Shown in pieces: positions 37,162 to 47,410 of a stretch of DNA of 64,000 nucleotides; position 1 is the first letter of the stretch, and every line of letters begins with the position of its first letter. Below the pieces are notes generated by a model, which did not search any database, was not told the DNA's origin, and saw only the letters and a list, made by a program, of their open reading frames with translations. Source of the DNA: Saccharicrinis sp963675435 (GTDB lineage Bacteria; Bacteroidota; Bacteroidia; Bacteroidales; Marinilabiliaceae); the NCBI GenBank assembly GCA_963675435.1, contig OY776216.1, positions 5,456,001-5,520,000 of the forward strand, given 5' to 3'. The position numbers and the translations under genes were made by a program.

Positions 37162-40100
37162 TTAGAAGTTTAATTTAACATTAAAACCATAACTACGTGC
37201 CATTGGCACACTATTAAACTCTACACCTCCACCAATAGCTGATGGCCCAAAGAAGTTTAGTTCCGGGTCAATGTGTGGAACGTTGTCAATAATATTCCAT
37301 AAATTCCTAGCTTCTACACCAATTGTCATTCCTTTAATATAAACTTTAGACAATAAGCTACTTGGTAATTTATAAGACAAACTAACTTCTCTTAATTTCA
37401 TATATGTAGCGTCAAAAACACTACCTTCTGTATTACTTGTAGAACTCACATGTCCCCAATATTGTTGCATACTTGGAACAGCTGTTGTATTATCTTTATA
37501 AGTAATACTTCCATCACTACCAACTACTTCATTTACTCCCTTATCAACAATAGGAGTACCTCTATTTGCTAGAGTTTCCTTTACCAAGCCAGAACTTCTT
37601 AAAGCCGCAACAGTTCCTGAAAACATTTTACCACCTTGTCTCCAATCAATTACTGCATTAAGAGTAAAAGCTCCAACAGAAACATTATTTACAATACCCA
37701 ATGTAAAATCAGGATCAATCTTACCTAAATTCTCATTGGGAGATACTTCTCTTAAACCAGTACCTTCATTTATAATGATATCTCCGTCATTATTCCTTTT
37801 CCAAGCCGTTCCATAAAGACCAAATGCTTTTCCAGGTTCTGCTTTTATTTGCAAACCTGACCAGCCACTTGTTAAAGCATAATCATCTAAGCCTTCGGCT
37901 AATTCTTCAACTGTTGTTTTATTACTCGCAAATGAAAAAGTTGCATCCCACTTAATTAGACTAGTTTTTACAGGAGTGATACCAAGCTGAAATTCAACAC
38001 CTTCGTTACGGACTAATCCTGCATTAATCTTCTTTGAAAAATAACCTGTTGACAATGGAACATCAATACCAACAATCTGATCTTCTGTATCAATTACATA
38101 GTATGTCCCATCTAAAGTGACTCTATTATTAAAGAATCTCAAATCTACTCCCACTTCATATGAAACCTGATTTTGAGGTTTTAAGTTTGAATTTGGTAGT
38201 GTTCTTGGAATAGAAAAACCACTTATTCCTGCATGAGGGAATGCTCCTCCTGCTCCATACTGGCTAAACCAAGTGCTTGCTGCATTATATTGAAAATCTA
38301 ATTGATATGGATCCTCATCGCTACCAACATTTGCCCAATTTAATCGAATTTTACCAAAATTAAACCAACTTGGCACATTAATACTCTTTGTAAATATGTA
38401 TCCTAAACTTGCAGATGGATAGAAAAATGAATTATTATTATCTGGTAAAGTACTAGAAAAATCATTACGTCCTGTAAAACTTAGAAATACCATATCTTGA
38501 TAATCAAAACTCACCTCTCCATATATACCATGAATACGACGCTTTGAATAATAGTTTGTTGGTGAATTTGTCTTAGCATTAGACCATGTATATAGATCTG
38601 GAGCCGTTAATTCATTAGCTTCATTACTTTTCCTATCATATTCTTTTTGATAAGCATTGTGTCCTACAAGAGCATTTAGTGTAATGTCATCATTAAACTT
38701 CTTTACTGCAGTAACAATAAAATCATTATTTATTACACGTGTTCGATATACATCAGTTTTCCACTTACCATTAATTTCTCCTATTGTACCTACACTATAA
38801 ACCGTTTCTCGTTCTGATGTAGAGAAATCAATCCCTGTCTGATTTTTGATTGTCAACCAACTAGTTGGCTTAATTGTTAATGACCCTGATCCTAAAAATC
38901 GTTCTGTATCTGCAGAAATATTATTATTATCTAAAATAAAATATGGATTATTTGTTTTCCCATCACCATCCCAAGAGTTTTGATTTCCAAAGGCATCATA
39001 TACATTATCTTCTAACTTTTTAATATCAGTAGTTCTTGGCATAGTAAGAATATTACTTACAACAATATTTGCATCATTAGATCCCTGAGCCGATAAACCT
39101 TCTCTTACAGCCCGACTGTATGTCCCTGAGGTTCTTACACTAATCCATTCATTTAGATTTCTTCCTGTATTAAAAGTAAAATCATTCTTTTTAAATTCAC
39201 TCTTTGGAACAATACCTTTCTGAGTAGTATTAGTAAAACTAATTCGATAATCACTATTGACATCCCCTCCACTAAGATCAAAGTTATGTATATAAGTATG
39301 ACCTGTTTCGAAGAAATCCTTAACATTATCATCATAGGCCTTTAATCTTATTTCATCTCCCATGAAATCTTCAAAAGTTTGATCCTGAACTTCACTAATT
39401 TCAGGTCCCCATCCATTAAAGTTCTTAAGATAATAATTACCATCTAAGCCTTGCGCATATTTATTTTGGTAATCCGGTAGCTTTGCTACTTTGTCAAATC
39501 TAATACTTGTATTGTAGCTCAGGTTTACTTTTCCTTTCTCACCCTTCTTAGTTGTAATAATTATCGCTCCATTTTTTGCTCTTGATCCATAAAGAGCTGT
39601 CGCCGCTGCACCTTTAAGAACATTAACTGATTCAACATCCATAGAATTAATATCGGCAGCAGAATTACCATAATCAACTGCTCCTGTAATTCCATCTCCA
39701 TTGGCATAATAATCATTATTAATTGGCATACCATCTACTACAAATAATGGCTGATTATTACCCCCTAAAGAAGTGGCACCTCTAATGATTATCTTACTCG
39801 ATCCCCCAACTGTTCCTGACTGTTGAGTTATTCGAACGCCAGACACCTTTCCCGCTAAACTGCTAATAATATTTGGGTCTTTTGTCTTTGTTAAAGCATC
39901 ACCTTTAACTTTTGTAACAGCATAACCAAGTGCCTTATCTTTTTTGGTCATACCTAGAGCCGTAACAACAACCTCATCTACATCAACAGCATCTGACTTC
40001 ATTGTTACATTAATAACTGATTTACCGTCTATTGCAACATCCAACAATTTCATACCCACAAAAGTGAACACTAAATTAGTTGCATTTTCTGGCACATTTA

Positions 40101-40284
40101 AATTATATGTACCATCCGGACGTGAAATTGTCCCAGTAGTAGTACCCTTAACAACAATTGATACTCCGGGTATAGCCTCGCCAAGATCATCGACAACTTT
40201 ACCTGAAATAGCTTTTGTTTGGGCTGATAACGTCTGCAATCCTACAAATAGGATCATAGACAGAAATAATGCTAATTTCCGCAT
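37162..40284 (-). CDS. SusC/RagA-type TonB-dependent transporter (operon B)
   Basis: 1040 aa with the same signal peptide and N-terminal domain as its neighbours (ISGKVVDDLGEAIPGVSIVV), a plug at VDEVVVTALGMTKKDKALGY, and the barrel end YGFNVKLNF. The first part of the gene and the 24 bp upstream are base-for-base identical to operon C over 140 bp (40169-40308 and 47295-47434), whereas the rest is strongly diverged. Its substrate is unknown because no enzyme is encoded nearby. Confidence 0.95.
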   Translation of the reverse strand: MRKLALFLSMILFVGLQTLSAQTKAISGKVVDDLGEAIPGVSIVVKGTTTGTISRPDGTYNLNVPENATNLVFTFVGMKLLDVAIDGKSVINVTMKSDAVDVDEVVVTALGMTKKDKALGYAVTKVKGDALTKTKDPNIISSLAGKVSGVRITQQSGTVGGSSKIIIRGATSLGGNNQPLFVVDGMPINNDYYANGDGITGAVDYGNSAADINSMDVESVNVLKGAAATALYGSRAKNGAIIITTKKGEKGKVNLSYNTSIRFDKVAKLPDYQNKYAQGLDGNYYLKNFNGWGPEISEVQDQTFEDFMGDEIRLKAYDDNVKDFFETGHTYIHNFDLSGGDVNSDYRISFTNTTQKGIVPKSEFKKNDFTFNTGRNLNEWISVRTSGTYSRAVREGLSAQGSNDANIVVSNILTMPRTTDIKKLEDNVYDAFGNQNSWDGDGKTNNPYFILDNNNISADTERFLGSGSLTIKPTSWLTIKNQTGIDFSTSERETVYSVGTIGEINGKWKTDVYRTRVINNDFIVTAVKKFNDDITLNALVGHNAYQKEYDRKSNEANELTAPDLYTWSNAKTNSPTNYYSKRRIHGIYGEVSFDYQDMVFLSFTGRNDFSSTLPDNNNSFFYPSASLGYIFTKSINVPSWFNFGKIRLNWANVGSDEDPYQLDFQYNAASTWFSQYGAGGAFPHAGISGFSIPRTLPNSNLKPQNQVSYEVGVDLRFFNNRVTLDGTYYVIDTEDQIVGIDVPLSTGYFSKKINAGLVRNEGVEFQLGITPVKTSLIKWDATFSFASNKTTVEELAEGLDDYALTSGWSGLQIKAEPGKAFGLYGTAWKRNNDGDIIINEGTGLREVSPNENLGKIDPDFTLGIVNNVSVGAFTLNAVIDWRQGGKMFSGTVAALRSSGLVKETLANRGTPIVDKGVNEVVGSDGSITYKDNTTAVPSMQQYWGHVSSTSNTEGSVFDATYMKLREVSLSYKLPSSLLSKVYIKGMTIGVEARNLWNIIDNVPHIDPELNFFGPSAIGGGVEFNSVPMARSYGFNVKLNF

Positions 40285-40974
40285 AAAACAAAAGGTTTAA
40301 ATTAATAAAATAGTGTAATTTTTATTTTTGATTCAAAAAAAATACTATACAAGAGACAAGGATATTCTTGCACAGTAAAATCCAAGGATTTATAAAAATC
40401 CTCTTTGAAAAGATTATCATAATCTTTCCCTATATTTTTTTTGATTGCTGCATATTTGCTTCCATTTAGATTAAAGGTTTTTATTAATTGGTATTTTGTG
40501 AGTTTAATAGAGATAATATGAGGGAATACTATACTCTATTTTGCAATAAATTTTAATTGAACTTTAAATATTAGGGGGAGTAACATTTAATTTCACATAA
40601 AATTTTGGACCAAAGTAGTTATTTTACACAAAAGGTCCAAATCTCACTTAACTATATTTAACATACAAAGCTGTAACTTTGTAATTATTAACAATATTTA
40701 AGCTAGAGACTACTAAAATATTTCAATTTAATATCCTGTGCCAGATATCTATACAACACACTTCACGCCCCTTCATTTAGGACTCACCACCATTTATTTT
40801 TAAACACGACACAATCACACTCCCATATTTTAATCACCTAGTTTACTTTTACCCTTAATCCACGTTTTTCATTCCCTAATGTCATTACATAATTCGCTTC
40901 ATTAATTTAGGTTTCTTTTTGTTAATTTATGTAATACAAACATCCACATTCCTAAAGAACAATCGCATAAAGAA
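40285..40974 (-). promoter_or_regulatory. Leader and upstream region of SusCD operon B
   Basis: AAAGGTTT (40291-40298) sits 6 nt from the start codon, and TAGATTAAAGGTTT (40467-40480, followed by a stretch reading TTATTAATTGG) lies about 185 bp upstream. The second sequence is a perfect 14-nt reverse complement of the loop segment in the three 3' elements. The remaining 400 bp up to the next terminator are AT-rich, with no gene visible. Confidence 0.45.
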
Positions 40975-41054
40975 AAAGGGCAGACCCAAACGGATCTGCC
41001 CTCACTCACACAACTAAACCTTTAATCTATGTGTCCCACCACGGAGTAGTTGTT
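40975..41054 (-). ncRNA. 3'-UTR element copy 3: seed-loop hairpin plus intrinsic terminator
   Basis: Same 80-bp element, starting 18 bp after the last gene of operon C. Complementary segment AAACCTTTAATCTA at 41016-41029 (plus-strand spelling). The terminator stem GGGCAGA/TCTGCCC is followed by TTTTTCTT on the minus strand. Confidence 0.78.
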
Positions 41055-41072
41055 TTATTTTGAAAACTCATT

Positions 41073-41891
41073 TTATTCAACAGCTGAACAAGTATAAGTA
41101 TTTCCACTCTTCTCAATCTTTACTGTACGATATCCCCATGCTATATCATAACTATCCACATTATCTGCATTATAAGTAAAACTAAAGGATTGAGCAGAAT
41201 GATCTGGTTTTCCAATAAGAATTTCAAATTCTACTACATCATTAGAAACCGCCCATGGATCTAGTTCAATATAATACACATCGTCAGGTTGTTCATTGGA
41301 TAACAAAGTATGTTCTGGATTAGCACCTGTAGCCCCAGCCCAACCAGTCCATTCATCCTCCTGACCGTCATCGACCACCATTACATCCCAGTCATCATCG
41401 CCATTATCCCATCCTACAATAATACTTAAACCTGAAGGATCATTATAATTTTTAACAGTAAGCTCCTGAGACAAAGCCTTTGAATTAGGATTAAGTAAAT
41501 ATCTAGCAGCATCTGCAAAACAACCAACCTCATACTTAATAGTTTGCTCTTTATTTGAAGGCAACAAATCATCTACAAAAGTAACTTCTATCATAGCCTC
41601 AGTTGAATAGGCAGGAATAGTAACATTTTCGAATTCAATGATATCATCAGCAGACTCTTCCACAATATGTATCGAAAAAGGAGTTGCATATGTTCTCATC
41701 TTATCCATTTTGATCGTATATGTGATAACAGCTCCCTCTCTAATTTCACCGCCATCATAGTCACTTGTTACAGTATATGTTGGATATTCATCCGGACTTA
41801 CAACATCAGCGACCTCATCCTCATAACAGCCAGGTAAAACTAACAATGCAAAAACCAGAGATAATATAAATATTTTATTATATCTTTTCAT
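41073..41891 (-). CDS. Surface lipoprotein of SusCD operon C
   Basis: 272 aa with lipobox LVLPGC. The first half is a beta-sandwich-like domain (GAVITYTIKMDKMRTYATPF, then EVTFVDDLLPSNKEQ) reminiscent of Calx-beta. The second half is acidic and rich in Trp (GWDNGDDDWDVMVVDDGQED). It is the last gene of the operon, probably on the cell surface as a ligand-binding accessory. No family can be named with confidence. Confidence 0.75.
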   Translation of the reverse strand: MKRYNKIFILSLVFALLVLPGCYEDEVADVVSPDEYPTYTVTSDYDGGEIREGAVITYTIKMDKMRTYATPFSIHIVEESADDIIEFENVTIPAYSTEAMIEVTFVDDLLPSNKEQTIKYEVGCFADAARYLLNPNSKALSQELTVKNYNDPSGLSIIVGWDNGDDDWDVMVVDDGQEDEWTGWAGATGANPEHTLLSNEQPDDVYYIELDPWAVSNDVVEFEILIGKPDHSAQSFSFTYNADNVDSYDIAWGYRTVKIEKSGNTYTCSAVE

Positions 41892-41924
41892 CTTAATATA
41901 TTTTAAACTAACAAACTACGTTAA

Positions 41925-42809
41925 TTAATTCTTTGGAGTAAATACTTCCCAGAAAATCCTATTACCTCCAGAACCAGAATAATGATAATACAAGTAAATC
42001 TTACCTGTTGCAGGATCGTAATGTGATATTTTAGAAGGATCTTCAGGAATACCAAGTTTAACACTATATGGCCAAGTATCATCTACAACAAAACTTATCG
42101 AATTATCAGCATTAATAGTAATCCAACAAAGGTCAGAATCTCCCCAAACAGCAAAACCTGTTTCACATTTTCTTCCGGTAATAGCAGTAAGCTCTTTTAC
42201 TAAACTTCTTACACCTCCATATAAATTATCTGGATAAGATCCTTCATTTGGATGAAAATACCTTAACTCAACATCATACTCACCGGCATATGGATTTGGA
42301 GGTGTAAAGTTTAAGGTAATCTTAGCAGTTTTACCTGTAGCAACAGTATTATTTCCACCTTCTACACTAACTGCATTTAAAAACAAAACAGGAGCCTTGT
42401 AATCATCAAATTCAGGAGTACCATCCATTGGAGGAGTATTACCTTCTGTCATCAAAACAATATCAATTAACCCTTGATAGTTATTAGATCTTGATAAAGT
42501 TATAGACTTATTCTCAATTCGATAATGCACACCTTCAATAGCTGTAGAATTAGCTGCTGCTGCAACGGTCATAGTTACATCTTCGGTTAAATCCATAATC
42601 CCAGGTCCATTAACTTTAACCTGAATCACCTTGTTATATTCAGAGCCATTTGCTTCTCCTCCCATGTTTACACTATAACTTTCAAAGGAAGCAATAGTTA
42701 ATGTATCATCTAAACCTTCTAATGGATCTAGTCCATCTCCACAAGAGCTAAATAAACACACCCCCAGGAGTAGTAATAATATATAATTTAATCTCTTCAT
42801 AATTATCAA
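41925..42809 (-). CDS. SusE-position surface lipoprotein
   Basis: 294 aa, or 291 if Met4 is used. Lipobox CLFSSC. The N-terminal half resembles a DUF1735-like beta domain (TAIEGVHYRIENKSITLSRS). The C-terminal half ends YYHYSGSGGNRIFWEVFTP, similar to the end of the lipoprotein at 29627. It follows susD by 3 bp, so translation is probably coupled. The likely role is ligand binding for the transporter of this operon. Confidence 0.78.
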   Translation of the reverse strand: MIIMKRLNYILLLLLGVCLFSSCGDGLDPLEGLDDTLTIASFESYSVNMGGEANGSEYNKVIQVKVNGPGIMDLTEDVTMTVAAAANSTAIEGVHYRIENKSITLSRSNNYQGLIDIVLMTEGNTPPMDGTPEFDDYKAPVLFLNAVSVEGGNNTVATGKTAKITLNFTPPNPYAGEYDVELRYFHPNEGSYPDNLYGGVRSLVKELTAITGRKCETGFAVWGDSDLCWITINADNSISFVVDDTWPYSVKLGIPEDPSKISHYDPATGKIYLYYHYSGSGGNRIFWEVFTPKN

Positions 42810-42812
42810 TTT

Positions 42813-44279
42813 TTATTCGGCCCAAAATATTTTATCTGTAAATGCATTCTTTTGAGCTGGCACATTTTTAGTATTACCTGTAATTTCACTATTAGGATAA
42901 ATCAACCTAACTGGACGATCTTCGGTATCTGCTTGTAATGAAATAGGTAGATTTGCTGGATAACCAGTTCTTGTATAATCAAACCACGATTGTTCAGCAT
43001 TAATACCCATTAACGCAAGCCATTTTTGGGTAATAATTGCCTGCAGTTTATTATTTGAATAATCCCAACTAACATTAGCCATATTTTGACTTAAATAATC
43101 ATCAACTCCTTCAGTCCCTAAATAACTAAACGAAGCTTTAACCCCATTCTCATATAATTCCTTTGCATTACCTCCAAAACCATTAAGCGCAGCTTCAGCT
43201 TGATTAAAATAACTTTCTGCTAGAGTGAAAATAGGAGCTCCTGCATCATACCCTTTTAATAAGCCATCACCAATTAACGAAACATGAGTTTGGTCATAAT
43301 CACTAGTCAAATTAACAACTCCTTGCTCAACACCTAAATGCGTTTCACTATCAGGACCTTGCTCAAATAAATCATCTATACGAGTATCTCCAGTACTTAC
43401 TAAATAGTCAATAATAAATTGAGTAGCGCAAGTTGCATTATGATTCATTGTTGTATTTCCTGATGAATCTTCCCCAAAGCTATCCCAAAATGGGTTTTGC
43501 TTATTAGTTTCACTTAGATATCCAGGATCTACCATAACGTCGGATGTAATATAACCTGATCCTTCAGCCGTAATTTTAGCAATTTCAGCTTGCACATAGG
43601 TATCTCCTTTTGCCTTTGCTTCGCGCACAAGAATTCTAAGTTTGATAGTATTTGCAAATTGTTTCCATTTATTCATATTACCATCAAAAATCACATCATT
43701 TACTACTGATTCAAATGCAACCTCACTAGTCGACGCAGAGTTAATTAATTGTATTGCATCATCAAGTTGAATCATAATACCATCATAAATGGCTTCTGCT
43801 TCATCGTACTTAGGAGTAGGATTTTCCCCCCTAGCTAATGCATCTGTATAAGGGACATCTCCATAGAAATCTACTAACATTTGAAAATGATAAGCCATCA
43901 TGATCATCGAGATCGCACGATAATTACTATACTTCTCTTCACGATCGTATAAATCTTTATAGTGTTTCAAACAATATAAATAAGCATCATCAAATAAATC
44001 ATCATGAAAAGTTGTACTTACAAGGTAATCAAACTCTTCCTGGTACCAACTAAATCCATAAGTTTCACTCCAGTTATACATTAACATATTACCTAAGTGA
44101 TTGGCCATATCATAATCCAATACATACTCACCTGTATATACCTGAGCAACAGGCAATACTAATTCGGGAGTTACTGTTGTCGGATTGTTCGGATCTTCGT
44201 TAACGTCAAGAAAATCATCACATGATGCAAAAAGAACCGAAGCAAAAAATATTATTAATAATTTTTTCATATCTATCAT
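42813..44279 (-). CDS. SusD/RagB-family nutrient-binding lipoprotein
   Basis: 488 aa, with Met4 (MKKLLIIFF) as an alternative start. Lipobox VLFASC followed by DDFLDVNEDPNNPTTVTPEL, the SusD-like_2 hallmark. Later conserved parts are MLVDFYGDVPYTDALARGEN and NAEQSWFDYTRTGYP. It begins 5 bp after susC. Confidence 0.93.
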   Translation of the reverse strand: MIDMKKLLIIFFASVLFASCDDFLDVNEDPNNPTTVTPELVLPVAQVYTGEYVLDYDMANHLGNMLMYNWSETYGFSWYQEEFDYLVSTTFHDDLFDDAYLYCLKHYKDLYDREEKYSNYRAISMIMMAYHFQMLVDFYGDVPYTDALARGENPTPKYDEAEAIYDGIMIQLDDAIQLINSASTSEVAFESVVNDVIFDGNMNKWKQFANTIKLRILVREAKAKGDTYVQAEIAKITAEGSGYITSDVMVDPGYLSETNKQNPFWDSFGEDSSGNTTMNHNATCATQFIIDYLVSTGDTRIDDLFEQGPDSETHLGVEQGVVNLTSDYDQTHVSLIGDGLLKGYDAGAPIFTLAESYFNQAEAALNGFGGNAKELYENGVKASFSYLGTEGVDDYLSQNMANVSWDYSNNKLQAIITQKWLALMGINAEQSWFDYTRTGYPANLPISLQADTEDRPVRLIYPNSEITGNTKNVPAQKNAFTDKIFWAE

Positions 44280-44284
44280 CCCTT

Positions 44285-47200
44285 TTAAAATTCAATATTC
44301 ACATTAAAACCAAATGACCTGGTTGGAGGTGAGGTAAAGTAACCACCGATACCCACACCGTTAGCATCATCTCCACTATCAGTATTTCTAAACTCAGGAT
44401 CAGAAAATCTTGTCTGATTATCAGGAAACCACGTATAAAGGTTTCGAGCAACAATCCCAACTGTCATTTTTTTAATAATATTTGTCTTACTAAGAATACT
44501 CTTTGGTAAATCATAACTTAATGCTAACTCTCTAATTTTTAGATTCGATGCATTTCGGATATAACTCTCATTAATTTCACCATATTTATCTCTCCAGAAA
44601 CCTCCAACACCATTTGTTATAGCAACATTAGTATTATCGACATAAACACCAGGACTAGTTTCATATACTGAATTAGGCCATACAAAATCCTGTCTGTTTG
44701 CTCTTACACTTTCCTCTGTTCGACCTGTAAATTCCATGGCATCCAAACCTTGAGCATAATAAACATAATCAGTCCTTAAATCCCAGGTTGTTGATAATTT
44801 TAATCCTTTATAACTAAATTGAGTAGTAAGTCCATAAATATACTTTGGTGTAGTTCTACCTTTATTCTCAATTTCACCTACAATAGGATCTCCACTCTCT
44901 GAGTCTACAACAACTTTCCCATCATGACGAACATAAGATACTGCTTTAATTTGAGGAAACGCATCTCCTACAACAGCATAGGTACCATAACCAGAGGTAT
45001 AAGAATCTAATGCTACTTCATTAACTCCATCAATAATTTCGTCTACTTTGGTAGTTTGAGTGGAGAAATTGATATTTAAATCCCATTTAAAATCACCTAA
45101 ATTAACAACACGACCTCCAAGAGACAATTCAAAACCTTTTCCTGATAATTGTCCAATATTAGTCAAATATGATGACGCTCCTGAAGTATAAGAAGGTGTA
45201 GTATAAGTAATTAAGTCAGTAGTTTTAGTATGGTAATATGAAGCATCAAGATTAATTCTAGAACCAAAGAAACCTAAGTTCATACCAACCTCTGTTGTGT
45301 TCAATTTTTCTTTCCTGATATCAGAATTAACAGCACTTGCCGACTTATCAAATCCGTTTATGCTTCCATAAGGAAATGGATTAAGTACATCTCCAGCAGA
45401 ATTCTTTCTCTTATAATATCTCTCGTTAATCTGATATGGATTAAGATCATTATAAACAGTTGAATTGCTCAATGTTAACTTAGCATAACTCAAAACATCA
45501 TTATTCTTTAATGCTTCAATTGCATCTGTTAAAACTAAAGAAAGACCAACAGCTGGATAGAAATAACTATTATTATCAGAACTTAAAGTAGAAGTGTAAT
45601 CTTGACGACCTGTTAAAGTAAGGAACGCCCAGTTTTTGTAACCAAAAGTAAAATCACCATAAAATCCATAGGTGCGCTTTTCAGACTGATCAACCTGTCC
45701 TTCTAACTGACCAGTTCCATTAGAAATATCATAAAAACCAGGAATACTTAAATTCTTAGCGATAAGGGTACTTTCTCTATACTTATATGAATAAGTAGAC
45801 GATCCTAAAATAGCTTTTAATGTAAAATCTGACGCAAGATCAAAATCACCACTTAAAATTACATCTGTCGTATAAATATCTCGTTGAAATTCAAAATCTT
45901 CTACAAAAGAAGACACTGTTGAATGGTATGGCTGAAGTGTTGCATCATAAGTTTGCTCAGCTCTCCAATCTTTACCATTACCCCATGAATTATTAGCTCC
46001 TAGACGTCCTGTTAAATTTATATTATCAAAAATATCCCATGATGCAGAAACATTTCCTACAAATCTATTAGTTTCATCTACATTTCTATTTGTTCCAATA
46101 GCCCAATATGGATTTTGATAATAAGCATTAAAATAGTTATCGGCATATCCATAACTTTCTGGATTATCCCAATCTCTATAATCAGACAACGGAATATTAG
46201 CAGGGGTATTCAACACAAACCAATATAATGGTCTATCTTGATCACCTATTTTATCACCCACAACATCAGTCTTATCTGTTAGGAAACTGGTATTTGCACT
46301 TAATTTCACACTTCCAATTTGTTTTGACACATTTACTCGGGCTGTATACCTTGAGTATTCATCAGAAGGAACAATTCCGTCAGCATCAGTCTTACCTAAA
46401 GATAAATAGAAAGTACTTGTCTCATCACCTCCTGACAAATATGCTGTTGTTTGATTCGTGACACCAGTATTATAAAAATCTTTCAAATTATCTTTAATAG
46501 GAGCATAAGCCACAGCTTGATAAGAACCATCTGCAAAAGTAGGTCCAATTTGCTTCACTACACCATCAAATCTAGCACCCCAATTTGTATTCTCTATTGG
46601 GTTATCCTCTCCATCCCAACCTTCACCATACTCAGACTGAAAATCAGGCATATATGCAACAGATTCCCAACTACTTGAGTGATTAATTCCCAATGTCAGT
46701 TTTTTGCCTTTTTTACCTTGTTTTGTAACAACAATTAAGGCACCATTAGCAGCTCTGGATCCGTATAATGCTGCAGCACTTGCACCTTTCAAAATATTAA
46801 TACTTTCAATATCATTAGGGTTCAAGTCATTAAATGCCCCTGACGTTACAACAGAACCATCGATTACAATTAACGCTTCATTATTTCCACTAATTGAGCG
46901 CATTCCCCTCAAAAGGATTTGTTTCTTAGGATTTACGCCATTGTCCTGGTTATTAATTTGTAAACCAGCAACTTTACCTGTTAATCCCTCTGCTGCCTTT
47001 GAAGACTGTCCAACTAATAATTCTTCACTTTTAACTTTTTCTGTTTGATAAGTAGTTGTTCGCTTTTCTCGAACAATACCCATAGCAGTAACAACAACTT
47101 CATCCAAATCCTTAGAATCCGACTCCATTGTAACATTAATGGTTGTTTGCCCTGTATAAGGCACTTCCTGCAATGTCATCCCTACAAATGTAAAAATAAT

Positions 47201-47410
47201 AGCAGTGGCATCTTCTGGTACATTAAAACTATATGTACCGTCCGGACGAGATATCGTCCCTGTAGTAGTACCCTTAACAATAATTGATACTCCAGGTATA
47301 GCCTCGCCAAGATCATCGACAACTTTACCTGAAATAGCTTTTGTTTGGGCTGATAACGTCTGCAATCCTACAAATAGGATCATAGACAGAAATAATGCTA
47401 ATTTCCGCAT
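44285..47410 (-). CDS. SusC/RagA-type TonB-dependent transporter (operon C)
   Basis: 1041 aa. Same signal peptide and N-terminal domain as operon B. The plug starts LDEVVVTAMGIVREKRTTTY, and the barrel closes with SFGFNVNIEF. The first gene of a four-gene operon (susC, susD, two lipoproteins). It shares a 140-bp identical 5' segment with operon B, but the plug and barrel are different, indicating a different ligand. The absence of hydrolase genes leaves the substrate open; peptides or small oligosaccharides are possible. Confidence 0.95.
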   Translation of the reverse strand: MRKLALFLSMILFVGLQTLSAQTKAISGKVVDDLGEAIPGVSIIVKGTTTGTISRPDGTYSFNVPEDATAIIFTFVGMTLQEVPYTGQTTINVTMESDSKDLDEVVVTAMGIVREKRTTTYQTEKVKSEELLVGQSSKAAEGLTGKVAGLQINNQDNGVNPKKQILLRGMRSISGNNEALIVIDGSVVTSGAFNDLNPNDIESINILKGASAAALYGSRAANGALIVVTKQGKKGKKLTLGINHSSSWESVAYMPDFQSEYGEGWDGEDNPIENTNWGARFDGVVKQIGPTFADGSYQAVAYAPIKDNLKDFYNTGVTNQTTAYLSGGDETSTFYLSLGKTDADGIVPSDEYSRYTARVNVSKQIGSVKLSANTSFLTDKTDVVGDKIGDQDRPLYWFVLNTPANIPLSDYRDWDNPESYGYADNYFNAYYQNPYWAIGTNRNVDETNRFVGNVSASWDIFDNINLTGRLGANNSWGNGKDWRAEQTYDATLQPYHSTVSSFVEDFEFQRDIYTTDVILSGDFDLASDFTLKAILGSSTYSYKYRESTLIAKNLSIPGFYDISNGTGQLEGQVDQSEKRTYGFYGDFTFGYKNWAFLTLTGRQDYTSTLSSDNNSYFYPAVGLSLVLTDAIEALKNNDVLSYAKLTLSNSTVYNDLNPYQINERYYKRKNSAGDVLNPFPYGSINGFDKSASAVNSDIRKEKLNTTEVGMNLGFFGSRINLDASYYHTKTTDLITYTTPSYTSGASSYLTNIGQLSGKGFELSLGGRVVNLGDFKWDLNINFSTQTTKVDEIIDGVNEVALDSYTSGYGTYAVVGDAFPQIKAVSYVRHDGKVVVDSESGDPIVGEIENKGRTTPKYIYGLTTQFSYKGLKLSTTWDLRTDYVYYAQGLDAMEFTGRTEESVRANRQDFVWPNSVYETSPGVYVDNTNVAITNGVGGFWRDKYGEINESYIRNASNLKIRELALSYDLPKSILSKTNIIKKMTVGIVARNLYTWFPDNQTRFSDPEFRNTDSGDDANGVGIGGYFTSPPTRSFGFNVNIEF

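Noticed and set aside
28161..41054. The three 80-bp elements as a CRISPR-like or tandem array
   Set aside because: They are 5-7 kb apart, each at an operon end, without spacers or cas genes.
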